Assembly (NCBI GenBank): GCA_900550035.1
Contig: URQS01000051.1
Span: 1-23,952 of the forward strand
Length of the DNA: 23,952 nt
Origin: an uncultured Prevotella sp.
GTDB lineage: Bacteria; Bacteroidota; Bacteroidia; Bacteroidales; Bacteroidaceae
Direction of reading: 5' to 3'
Below are positions 14,375 through 21,025 of the stretch, piece after piece. Position 1 is the first letter of the stretch, and each line of letters opens with the position of its first letter. A program made the translations under genes and the position numbers. The notes below the pieces were generated by a model. That model had not been told where the DNA came from and did no database searches. It saw only the letters and a program-made list of their open reading frames with translations.

Positions 14375-14590
14375 TTATAACGAGCTCTTGGCATAGCCCT
14401 TCTGCACATAAATCTTGAATTTGGTGTATGTAGCTTCCTGGCTTGCCGATGGCCCGCCCATGATGGCAGAGCCTCCGTCGGAGAATAACGCCACCAGCAG
14501 AACCACGAGTATAATCGTGTATATCCAGTTCATGTTGAACCGTGGCATCTTCGGCTGGTTGTCGCCCAGAGGTTTGTTATTGTTGTCCAT
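14375..14590 (-). CDS. ftsH: FtsH N-terminal fragment (frameshifted from the main part)
   Basis: The 71-residue frame starts MDNNNKPLGDNQPKMPRF, then has the first FtsH membrane segment (about 22-37, WIYTIILVVLLVALF) and the start of the periplasmic domain (EATYTKFKIYVQKGYAK). It then ends in SSL and a stop, in a different frame from the main part. Adding one C inside the GAGCTC at 14382-14387 gives the continuous reading AKSLVINKDKGTLRM, which is what FtsH should have here. The start lies 13 bp after the rsfS stop, as expected for ftsH in this operon. Confidence 0.88.
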   Translation of the reverse strand: MDNNNKPLGDNQPKMPRFNMNWIYTIILVVLLVALFSDGGSAIMGGPSASQEATYTKFKIYVQKGYAKSSL

Positions 14591-14603
14591 AATTGTTTAA
14601 CTC

Positions 14604-14963
14604 TTAATCGAGGTTTGGCACGTTGGTGATGGCAGCATCCTGCCAGAGGTTTTCGAGATTATAGAAGTCGCGTGCTTCAGGAATGAATATGTGTACGAGT
14701 ACGTCGCCGTAGTCCATAGCCACCCAGTAAGCCTGAGGCAGACCCTGTACATGTATTGGTTTGTCGCCAGCCTCAATGCGCGCAGTCTCCTCTACCGAGT
14801 CGGCAATGGCTTCTACCTGCGACGGAGAATTGCCCTGACAGATTACGAAGTAGTTGGCAATCGAGCCGTCCAATTCGCGCAAGTCGGCTATTGTTATGTC
14901 CTGTCCCTTTTTCTCTTGAATACCTTTAACAATGGCTTCTACAAGTTTGTTCTTAGTTTCCAT
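14604..14963 (-). CDS. rsfS: Ribosomal silencing factor RsfS
   Basis: RsfS binds ribosomal protein L14 and blocks joining of the subunits when nutrients are short. The 119 residues match the family (older names YbeB, DUF143; plant Iojap). Recognisable stretches are DITIADLRELDGSIANYFVI, the QVEAIADSVEE helix, QGLPQAYWVAMDYGDVLVHI and the C-terminal ARDFYNLENLW. It is the first gene of the leftward operon with ftsH and cdsA; a -7 box lies about 77 bp upstream of its start. Cytoplasmic. Confidence 0.93.
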   Translation of the reverse strand: METKNKLVEAIVKGIQEKKGQDITIADLRELDGSIANYFVICQGNSPSQVEAIADSVEETARIEAGDKPIHVQGLPQAYWVAMDYGDVLVHIFIPEARDFYNLENLWQDAAITNVPNLD

Positions 14964-15039
14964 TCAGATTTCTTTATTGTTTTCTTTATTATATATAATA
15001 ATGTGTGTATATAGCTTATGCTTCTGTTTTTTAGCTATG

Positions 15040-15047
15040 CAAAGGTA
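15040..15047 (-). promoter_or_regulatory. -7 box of the rsfS-ftsH-cdsA promoter
   Basis: Read leftward, TACCTTTG followed by CA matches the Bacteroidota -7 pattern, 77 bases before the rsfS ATG. The expected -33 position has only A-rich sequence. The region 15060-15130 is A/T-rich with no other feature I can name. Confidence 0.65.
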
Positions 15048-15128
15048 CAGTGAATAATCTGAAAAACGGCTGAAAACCCTTAAAAACGCATTTTTATTAG
15101 ATTTTATTAAAAAAAAACGCGAAAAATG

Positions 15129-15158
15129 TTTGTGTTTCAAATTTTATTTGTACCTTTG
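15129..15158 (+). promoter_or_regulatory. Promoter of the tRNA-Gln pair
   Basis: TTTG (15129-15132), an 18-bp spacer and TACCTTTG (15151-15158) precede the first tRNA by 33 bases. Confidence 0.72.
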
Positions 15159-15191
15159 CACTCGCAATAAGGGAACGAGTTGCGCTGATAA

Positions 15192-15262
15192 TGGGATATG
15201 GTGTAATGGTAACACTACAGATTCTGGTCCTGTCATTCTTGGTTCGAGTCCGAGTATCCCAA
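15192..15262 (+). tRNA. tRNA-Gln (anticodon CTG), copy 1
   Basis: The acceptor stem is TGGGATA with TATCCCA and discriminator A; the U1-A72 start is typical of tRNA-Gln. The D arm is GTGT/ACAC. The anticodon loop is TTCTGGT with anticodon CTG. The T arm is CTTGG-TTCGAGT-CCGAG. CCA is not encoded. The pair at the loop-closing position 31-39 is A-C, a mismatch, and it is the same in copy 2. Confidence 0.93.
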
Positions 15263-15329
15263 CAACACAAACTTCCTCTTTGAAGAAGAGATGCTAAACA
15301 GCGTTTGTTTCTTATGCGATTTTAAAAAT

Positions 15330-15400
15330 TGGGATATGGTGTAATGGTAACACTACAGATTCTGGTCCTGTCATTCTTGGTTCGAGTCCGAGTATCCCAA
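15330..15400 (+). tRNA. tRNA-Gln (anticodon CTG), copy 2
   Basis: Identical over all 71 bases to copy 1, 138 bp downstream. The 67-bp spacer has a small CTCTT/AAGAG hairpin and no promoter box, so both are probably cut from one precursor that ends at the terminator at 15407. Confidence 0.93.
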
Positions 15401-15406
15401 CAAACG

Positions 15407-15440
15407 AAAAGGTGCAACAAATGATTGTTGCACCTTTTTG
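15407..15440 (+). terminator. Terminator of the tRNA-Gln transcript
   Basis: AAAAGGTGCAACAA (15407-15420) and its exact reverse complement (15425-15438) form a 14-bp stem around ATGA, ending in five T. Confidence 0.9.
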
Positions 15441-15538
15441 CGTTATTAGGCATTTTATATTAATTGATTATGTATACGCCGGCTCACCCGATATATCGGA
15501 TCAAATAATATTGTTGTGTTATTAACAATCTGCATTTC

Positions 15539-15690
15539 TTATACAAACAACTGTTTTGCCATATAAAGATAGAACTTCGGATCATTCACTCCTCTGAATT
15601 CAGCCTTGAATGTTTTTAACTTACAGTTGAATGATTCGGCACTGGCGTTAGTTCTTTTTTGTCATTGAAGAAATAGCAAAACATCATAAC
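15539..15690 (-). pseudogene. C-terminal relic of a transposase (ISL3-like/ISAon1-type)
   Basis: Read leftward, a 40-codon frame (from 15661 to the TAA at 15539-15541) gives RTNASAESFNCKLKTFKAEF, then RGVNDPKFYLY. This is the conserved end of Bacteroidota DDE transposases of the ISL3/ISAon1 kind (normally NASAESFNAKIKAFR...RGV). Just upstream, in another frame across a run of six A, comes FCYFFNDK, which also belongs to that protein, so the relic is frameshifted. Nothing upstream of about 15690 remains, because the tRNA-Phe terminator begins there. Downstream, the palindrome CCGATATATCGG (15488-15499) may come from the lost element's end. Not functional. Confidence 0.7.
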
Positions 15691-15732
15691 AACAAAAAAG
15701 CAGTTAAGATTTCTCTTAACTGCTTTTTTGTT
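15691..15732 (-). terminator. Perfect 19-bp hairpin terminator of tRNA-Phe
   Basis: 15691-15709 is the exact reverse complement of 15714-15732 around a 4-base loop, with A6 on one side and T6 on the other, so it can act in both directions. It starts 1 base from the tRNA 3' end, unusually close. Confidence 0.88.
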
Positions 15733-15733
15733 G

Positions 15734-15806
15734 TGGTGCCACCAGGAATCGAACCGGGGACACAAGGATTTTCAGTCCTTTGCTCTACCAACTGAGCTAT
15801 GGCACC
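15734..15806 (-). tRNA. tRNA-Phe (anticodon GAA)
   Basis: Read leftward, the acceptor is GGTGCCA with TGGCACC and discriminator A. The D arm is GCTC/GAGC. The anticodon arm is AAGGA-CTGAAAA-TCCTT (anticodon GAA), and the T loop is TTCGATT. The length is 73 nt and CCA is not encoded. The T stem CCCGG/CCTGG has one C-T mismatch (51-63). Confidence 0.95.
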
Positions 15807-15829
15807 AACTGTGTTTTATTTAGCGAGTG

Positions 15830-15860
15830 CAAAGGTACAAATAATTTTTGAATTGACAAA
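15830..15860 (-). promoter_or_regulatory. Promoter of tRNA-Phe
   Basis: Read leftward: TTTG (15860-15857), a 19-bp spacer and TACCTTTG (15837-15830), 23 bases before the tRNA. Confidence 0.82.
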
Positions 15861-15900
15861 ACGAAATTTGATTTTTTTTTGCTTTTAAAAGCAAAAAAAA

Positions 15901-16078
15901 TAGTTGAGAATTGAGAATTGAGAGTGGAGAATTGAGAGTGGAGAATTGAGAGTTGTGATTACCTTTGTTATTCATCACTATCAATATGTTAGCATGCAAT
16001 ACATATCATAACTCTCAACTCTCAATTCTCAACTTTTAACAAACTCTCAACTTTCAACAAACTTTCAATTCTCAGCTC
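15901..16078. repeat. 7-bp repeat block in inverted orientation (GAGAATT / GAGAGTG type)
   Basis: The left arm (about 15904-15957) is a run of 7-bp units such as GAGAATT, GAGAGTG and GAGAGTT. The right arm (about 16008-16075) is the same motif on the other strand (ACTCTCA, ATTCTCA, ACTTTCA), more diverged and with AACAA inserts. About 50 bases of ordinary sequence separate them. Transcribed, the two arms would form a long imperfect hairpin. It fills the gap between the tRNA-Phe promoter and the thiL stop, with no gene inside. Confidence 0.85.
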
Positions 16079-16079
16079 G

Positions 16080-17153
16080 TTATTCCTTGCTCAGCGGATT
16101 CCATCCCTGCGCTTTCAGTTCAAACTCCTGATTGTCGCGTGTCACGAGCATTTGTCCGAGTTCTGGGCGTGTGATATGTCCAATCATCTTCACGCCATCC
16201 ATCTGCTGAATCTTTTCGTGGTCACCGATAGGTACGGTGAAGAGCAGTTCGTAGTCTTCGCCGCCGTTCAGGGCACAAGTAGTGACATTCATGTTCATTT
16301 CTTCAGCCATGACAGCAGTCTGGTAGTCGATAGGAATGTTCTTCTCGTAGATGCGGCAACCGCAGTTCGACTGTTTGCAGATGTGCATCAGTTCGCTCGA
16401 CAGTCCGTCGCTGATGTCCATCATGGCAGTAGGGTGGATGTTGAGTTCGCGGAAGCGTGCAATGATGTCGCCACGAGCTTCAGTCTGCAACTGGCGTTGC
16501 AGCAGATACTCTTTGCCTGCAAAGTCGGGCTGGAAGTCGCGCAACTCTTCCAGGGCACGCTTGTCGTTCTTCTTGCGAGCCTCGTCCACCTGCTGATAGT
16601 AGACGCTCTTTTCGCGTTCGAGCAGCTGCAGACCCATATAGGCAGCGCCGAGGTCGCCCGTCACGCAGATAAGGTCGGTGTCCTTAGCCCCGTTGCGATA
16701 TACAATGTCCTCCTTGCGAGCCTCGCCTATACAAGTGATGCTTATAGCCAGACCTGTGTATGACGATGTGGTGTCGCCACCTACAATGTCAACACCCCAT
16801 TTCTCGCAGGCCATACACAGTCCGCTGTAGAACTGTTCCATGTCCTCCACCTTGAATCGCTTGCTCAGTGCCAAGCTTACGGTGAGCTGGTGTGGAGTGC
16901 CGTTCATGGCGAATATATCGCTTATGTTTACCATAGCCGACTTATATCCGAGGTGCTGCATGTCGATGTAGGTAAGGTCGAAGTGTACACCCTCCATAAG
17001 CATATCGGTAGTTACGAGCACCTCAGAGTCGGGATAGTGCAGTACGGCGCAGTCGTCGCCCACGCCTTTGATAGTAGATTCGTTCTTTGTCTTTATGTTA
17101 TCGGTGAGATGATGGATCAGTCCGAACTCACCGAGTTTTGAAATATCTGTCAT
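16080..17153 (-). CDS. thiL: Thiamine-monophosphate kinase
   Basis: ThiL phosphorylates thiamine monophosphate to thiamine diphosphate, the last step of cofactor synthesis. The 357 residues match the family. Motifs in order are GVGDDCAVL near the start, TTDMLMEGVHFD (metal-binding Asp), NISDIFAMNGTP, VGGDTT, TGDLGAAYMGL, MDISDGLSSEL and GGEDYELLFTV. All belong to the PurM/ThiL fold with its ATP and Mg sites. It is the last gene of the sppA-lpxK-PNP-thiL run, 21 bp after the phosphorylase stop. No thiamine-pyrophosphate riboswitch is visible ahead of the operon. No classic terminator follows; the 7-bp repeat block comes next. Confidence 0.95.
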   Translation of the reverse strand: MTDISKLGEFGLIHHLTDNIKTKNESTIKGVGDDCAVLHYPDSEVLVTTDMLMEGVHFDLTYIDMQHLGYKSAMVNISDIFAMNGTPHQLTVSLALSKRFKVEDMEQFYSGLCMACEKWGVDIVGGDTTSSYTGLAISITCIGEARKEDIVYRNGAKDTDLICVTGDLGAAYMGLQLLEREKSVYYQQVDEARKKNDKRALEELRDFQPDFAGKEYLLQRQLQTEARGDIIARFRELNIHPTAMMDISDGLSSELMHICKQSNCGCRIYEKNIPIDYQTAVMAEEMNMNVTTCALNGGEDYELLFTVPIGDHEKIQQMDGVKMIGHITRPELGQMLVTRDNQEFELKAQGWNPLSKE

Positions 17154-17174
17154 ATATATTATATAATGTGTGAT

Positions 17175-17984
17175 TTATGCTCTGCGTATCATCTCGCGCA
17201 TTATTTCGGTCATGAGCGGTTGGGCGGCATTGGCAGCTACCTGCACTTCCTCGTGCGACACCTCAACAGGTGTGTCTTCCAGTCCGAGGTCGGTTATTAC
17301 GGATATGCCGAATGTGCGTATGCCGCAATGATGAGCCACTATGACCTCAGGCACAGTGCTCATACCCACAGCGTCGCCACCCATGCGGTGATACATACGA
17401 TATTCGGCAGGAGTCTCGAATGTTGGACCCTGCACGCCAACGTATACGCCATGTACTACACGGATGCCCTTCTCGCGGGCTATGTTGTCAGCCTCGTTGA
17501 TGAGAGCGTGGTCGTATGTCTCGTGCATATCAGGGAAGCGCGGGCCCGTTGGGAAGTTCTTTCCGCGCAGCGGATGTTCGGGGAAGAGGTTGATATGGTC
17601 GGTTATGATCATCAGGTCGCCAATCTTGAATTCGGGGTTCATACCTCCAGACGCATTGCTTACAAAGAGGGTCTTGATGCCAAGTTCGTACATTACGCGT
17701 ATGGGGAAAGTCACCTCCTTCATCGAGTAGCCCTCGTAGTAGTGGAAGCGTCCCTCCATAGCCATGATGTCCTTGCCGCCAAGTTTGCCGAAAATAAGTT
17801 TTCCGGCGTGTCCTTCAACTGTCGACACGGGGAAGTTAGGTATGTCCTTATATGAAAATTCGTAGCTGTCGGTTATTTCCGTGGCGAGTTGTCCGAGCCC
17901 CGTACCGAGGATGATGGCTGTTTCAGGACTTGTGGTCATCCTTTCTTTTAGCCAAGATGCTGTTTCTTGAATTTTTTCGTACAT
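17175..17984 (-). CDS. punA: Purine nucleoside phosphorylase (trimeric type)
   Basis: The enzyme splits purine nucleosides with phosphate to base and ribose-1-phosphate. The 269 residues fit the trimeric PNP class. Visible are GTGLG (27-31, phosphate loop), EGHAGKL (57-63), GRFHYYEGY (78-86), SNASGGMN (109-116), GPTFETPAEYRM (186-197; Glu190 corresponds to human Glu201) and VGMSTVPE (206-213). The base-specificity site reads ITDLG, with Asp232 where human PNP has Asn243. The start at 17984 is supported because YEKIQETASWLKER aligns with the human N-terminus (YEDYKNTAEWLLSH). The gene therefore overlaps the end of lpxK by 62 bp in another frame. Co-transcription with lpxK and thiL is likely. 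Cytoplasmic. Confidence 0.93.
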   Translation of the reverse strand: MYEKIQETASWLKERMTTSPETAIILGTGLGQLATEITDSYEFSYKDIPNFPVSTVEGHAGKLIFGKLGGKDIMAMEGRFHYYEGYSMKEVTFPIRVMYELGIKTLFVSNASGGMNPEFKIGDLMIITDHINLFPEHPLRGKNFPTGPRFPDMHETYDHALINEADNIAREKGIRVVHGVYVGVQGPTFETPAEYRMYHRMGGDAVGMSTVPEVIVAHHCGIRTFGISVITDLGLEDTPVEVSHEEVQVAANAAQPLMTEIMREMIRRA

Positions 17985-19047
17985 AGCTTATGATTTTATT
18001 GTTAAACTCATCTTCGCCGTCCTGCATGAATTTTATTCTGATGGGTAGGGCGTAGATGTTCTTCTTCACGTCGTCGGGGATGTCGCCCGTATGCGTCAGT
18101 CGCGTTGCGTCCTTCTCTGTAGTTATAATCATTTTGGGCGAAGGCATTGAGGCGAATGTCTGGCATACGCGCTCTATGTCGGCGTCGGTAAACTGATGGT
18201 GGTCGCCGAATGTCACGGGTGTGATGTTCTTTGACACGGGTTGCAGGTCGACAATCATCTGCTGTGGCGACGCTATGCCTGTGAGCAGAAGTATGTTTAC
18301 GTTCTTAGGCAACGAACTTATTGGCATGCGTTCGCCTCCGAATACGGGTTTCAGCGTCTCGTATTGCAGCGTTGTGAAGTATAGTTCCTGATATGGATAC
18401 AGGTTCATGGCACGTTTCAGTACACGATACTCCATCGGCTTCAGGTCTTTCGGACATTTCGTCACTATTACTATGTCGGCTCTCGACTTGCCCTCCTGCG
18501 GTTCGCGCATGCGTCCGGCAGGCAACAGCTTGTCGTAGATGATGAGTCGGTGATAGTCGACGAGCAGTATGTTGATGCCGGGCTTGACATAACGGTGCTG
18601 ATAGGCGTCGTCGAGCAGTATCACGTCGATGTCCTTGGTCTCGTCGTCGTGTGTAAGATGATAGATGCCATTGCGGCGGTTGCGGTCTACAGCCACATAT
18701 ATGTCGTCAAACTTACGTCGCATCTGAAAGGGTTCGTCGCCTATCTCGGGCATAGTAGTATCCTTATGGGCAAGCACATAACCGTGGCTCTTGCGCTTGT
18801 ATCCGCGCGAGAGCACTCCGATCTTCAACTTGTCGTGCAACAGGTTTATGAGATATTCCACGTGAGGGGTCTTGCCCGAACCGCCCACAGTGATGTTGCC
18901 CACCGATATGATGGGTATGTCGTAGCTTTGGCTTTTGAGCAAGCCGATGTCGAACATCCAGTTGCGAATACGCACACCGATGCCGTACAGCCAGCTCAAA
19001 GGCATAAGCCACTCGTTTATTTTAATGAAATCTCCTTCTGTTCTCAT
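17923..19047 (-). CDS. lpxK: Tetraacyldisaccharide 4'-kinase
   Basis: LpxK adds the 4'-phosphate to the lipid A disaccharide, on the cytoplasmic face of the inner membrane. The 374 residues are slightly longer than the E. coli enzyme. The N-terminal hydrophobic stretch (WLMPLSWLYGIGVRIRNW) is followed by the P-loop GNITVGGSGKT (50-60), SRGYKRK, GDEPFQM, VDRNRRNGI, DDAYQHRYV (catalytic Asp region), DYHR and LPAGRMREP; the last is typical of LpxK. The final 20 codons (SYVRKNSRNSILAKRKDDHK) are shared in another frame with the start of the PNP gene. sppA ends 11 bp upstream. Confidence 0.95.
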   Translation of the reverse strand: MRTEGDFIKINEWLMPLSWLYGIGVRIRNWMFDIGLLKSQSYDIPIISVGNITVGGSGKTPHVEYLINLLHDKLKIGVLSRGYKRKSHGYVLAHKDTTMPEIGDEPFQMRRKFDDIYVAVDRNRRNGIYHLTHDDETKDIDVILLDDAYQHRYVKPGINILLVDYHRLIIYDKLLPAGRMREPQEGKSRADIVIVTKCPKDLKPMEYRVLKRAMNLYPYQELYFTTLQYETLKPVFGGERMPISSLPKNVNILLLTGIASPQQMIVDLQPVSKNITPVTFGDHHQFTDADIERVCQTFASMPSPKMIITTEKDATRLTHTGDIPDDVKKNIYALPIRIKFMQDGEDEFNNKIISYVRKNSRNSILAKRKDDHKS

Positions 19048-19058
19048 TATGTTGTTTG

Positions 19059-20834
19059 CTATCTAATGTTCAATACGTATGGCATACGTGCCTGCAGCGC
19101 CTGTCGGTTGTTGAGATTGCGCATCAGGCAGAACGGCTCATACATGTCGCCCAGTGTCAGACGTAGCTGTTCGTCGAGGTAGTTGCCACCGCTGACAGAG
19201 CCCATCAACTGGTCGGTCCATGACAACGGAGCCGGATAGTCGGTTGTGTAGTAGCTCTTTACCTTGGCAAGTTGTGCTGCCTTATGCACGGCATCGTCAA
19301 GACTTCCAAGCTGGTCTACCAGCTTTATCTTCAACGCATCGTTGCCAAGCCATACACGTCCTTGTGCTATCTTTTCTACAGCTTCTGTCGGCAAGTGTCG
19401 TCCGTCGGCTACACGCTTGCGGAAGAGTTGGTAGCCACGGTTTACATAAGCCTGCAGAATTGCTGTCTCTTCGGCGCTGAACGGACGAGCCATTACGTTG
19501 CCGAAGGTAGTGTGGCGGTTGGTCTTCACCTCGTCAAACTTCACTCCGAGCTTCTGTGTCACCAGTCCGCTCATGTCTGGAATGGCAGCGAATATGCCGA
19601 TGCTGCCTGTCAGAGTGTTGGGCTGTGCCACAATCCACGATGCCGGAGCCGACATATAGTAGGCACCCGATGCGGCATAATCGCCCATTGATATCACTAC
19701 AGGCTTCTTCTGCTTCAGCATGCTCACCTGGTGCCATATCTGTTCGGATGCGTATGCGTCGCCGCCACCCGAATTGATGCGTATTACTACAGCCTTGACG
19801 TCATCGTCGTTCATCAGTGCTTCGAGGTCTTTGCACACCTTAGATGCTACTATGTTATGTCCGCCACCGGTCAGTGCCGATGCGGCGTCGCTCTGTACGA
19901 TGCTGCCGTAGGCATAGTATACGGCAATCTCGTCGTCGGCAGTATTTGTGTCCTTTGTGTTGAGCATGTCGCTCACGCTGATTTGCGGCACCGTGTCGTC
20001 GTCTTCAAGTTTAAGCAGCTTCTTCACAACGTCCTTCACCTTGTCGGTGTACATCACGCCGTCCACCATCTTGCGTTTTACGAGCAGGTTGGTAGGTTGG
20101 AACTCTGTCAGCTCGTCGGCATACGAGTTGAGCGAGTCGACGCTTATGCCTCGGCTCTTGCTTACTGCCTGGCACACGTTGTTCCACATTCCTCCTACAA
20201 AGGTCTGGGTCTGCAGGCGGTTGGCATCGCTCATGTGCTCCTCGGTATATGTCTCTGTGGCGCTCTTGAAAGTTCCCACCTTCACAACCTGGAACTTTAC
20301 GCCGAACTTGGCGAGCAGGTCCTTGTAGAATATTGGTTGAGTGCCTATGCCGTGCCATTCGAGCATACCCTGCGGGTTGATGTACACCTTGTTGGCAGCC
20401 GACGACACGTAATAGGCGCCCTGCGAGTATGAGTCGGCGTAGGCTACAATCCACTTGCCGCTCTTGCGGAACTGTTCCAGTGCGCCACGTATCTCCTGCA
20501 GTGTGGCATAGCTTGCGCTTAGCACGCCAGCCTCTATGTATATTCCCTTCACGTTGGGGTTGTCCTTGGCTTTGCCTATTGCGGCAAGTATGTCATTGAG
20601 GCCCGTAGTCGATGCGTAGGAGCCTGTCAGTTTGCCAATGATGTCATCCTGTCCTTGCTCCTCGATAGTTCCCGATAGGTCTAATACGAGTACAGAGCCG
20701 TCTTTCACGGTTTGTGTAGCCTGGCCCGAGGCCACCATTCCTACAATGCTCATCACGCCGAATATTCCGGCTATGATTAAAAATACAACTATGCCTACGA
20801 TAGTTGCGAGTACGCTTTTCATGAAACCCTTCAT
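19059..20834 (-). CDS. sppA: Signal peptide peptidase SppA, 67 kDa type
   Basis: SppA is a membrane-bound Ser/Lys protease that degrades cleaved signal peptides. The 591 residues match the long tandem-domain form, as in E. coli, rather than the short Gram-positive form. One membrane anchor is at about 6-34. The catalytic Lys is Lys190 in GTFKSATE (E. coli Lys209) and the nucleophile is Ser389 in DYAASGAYY (E. coli Ser409). INSGGGDA (353-360) and the TGSIGIF strand complete the active domain. It is the first gene of the leftward operon with lpxK, PNP and thiL. Its promoter is divergent from that of the thrE-like gene. Expected at the outer face of the inner membrane. Confidence 0.95.
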   Translation of the reverse strand: MKGFMKSVLATIVGIVVFLIIAGIFGVMSIVGMVASGQATQTVKDGSVLVLDLSGTIEEQGQDDIIGKLTGSYASTTGLNDILAAIGKAKDNPNVKGIYIEAGVLSASYATLQEIRGALEQFRKSGKWIVAYADSYSQGAYYVSSAANKVYINPQGMLEWHGIGTQPIFYKDLLAKFGVKFQVVKVGTFKSATETYTEEHMSDANRLQTQTFVGGMWNNVCQAVSKSRGISVDSLNSYADELTEFQPTNLLVKRKMVDGVMYTDKVKDVVKKLLKLEDDDTVPQISVSDMLNTKDTNTADDEIAVYYAYGSIVQSDAASALTGGGHNIVASKVCKDLEALMNDDDVKAVVIRINSGGGDAYASEQIWHQVSMLKQKKPVVISMGDYAASGAYYMSAPASWIVAQPNTLTGSIGIFAAIPDMSGLVTQKLGVKFDEVKTNRHTTFGNVMARPFSAEETAILQAYVNRGYQLFRKRVADGRHLPTEAVEKIAQGRVWLGNDALKIKLVDQLGSLDDAVHKAAQLAKVKSYYTTDYPAPLSWTDQLMGSVSGGNYLDEQLRLTLGDMYEPFCLMRNLNNRQALQARMPYVLNIR

Positions 20835-20868
20835 ACTGATGAATGTGTTTTATTGGTTTATAATAATG

Positions 20869-20876
20869 CAAAGATA
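20869..20876 (-). promoter_or_regulatory. -7 box of the sppA operon promoter
   Basis: Read leftward, TATCTTTG matches TAnnTTTG, 34 bases before the sppA ATG. A TTG 22 bp upstream (20901-20899) is a weak -33 candidate. Confidence 0.68.
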
Positions 20877-20953
20877 ATACTTTTTGCCGACACTTGTCCA
20901 ACAATCTTATTAATATTTGAATGCGTACATTTTATAATATCATAAAAAAAGCG

Positions 20954-20961
20954 TACCTTTG
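20954..20961 (+). promoter_or_regulatory. -7 box of the threonine/serine exporter promoter
   Basis: TACCTTTG followed by CA fits the -7 pattern and would start transcription near 20967. This rules out the upstream in-frame ATG at 20921 and supports the start at 21026. Confidence 0.75.
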
Positions 20962-21025
20962 CACGCGTTTTGCAGGTAAACTACAACTAATTCACAGATT
21001 TTATCAAAGTACAAAAAGAGAAAGT

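Noticed and set aside
20835..20920. Thiamine-pyrophosphate riboswitch ahead of the operon ending in thiL
   Set aside because: The short leader between the -7 box and sppA has no room for the THI box and shows none of its conserved bases.
20921..21025. Upstream ATG for the threonine/serine exporter
   Set aside because: The promoter box at 20954-20961 lies after it; homology to the family begins at about 21026.
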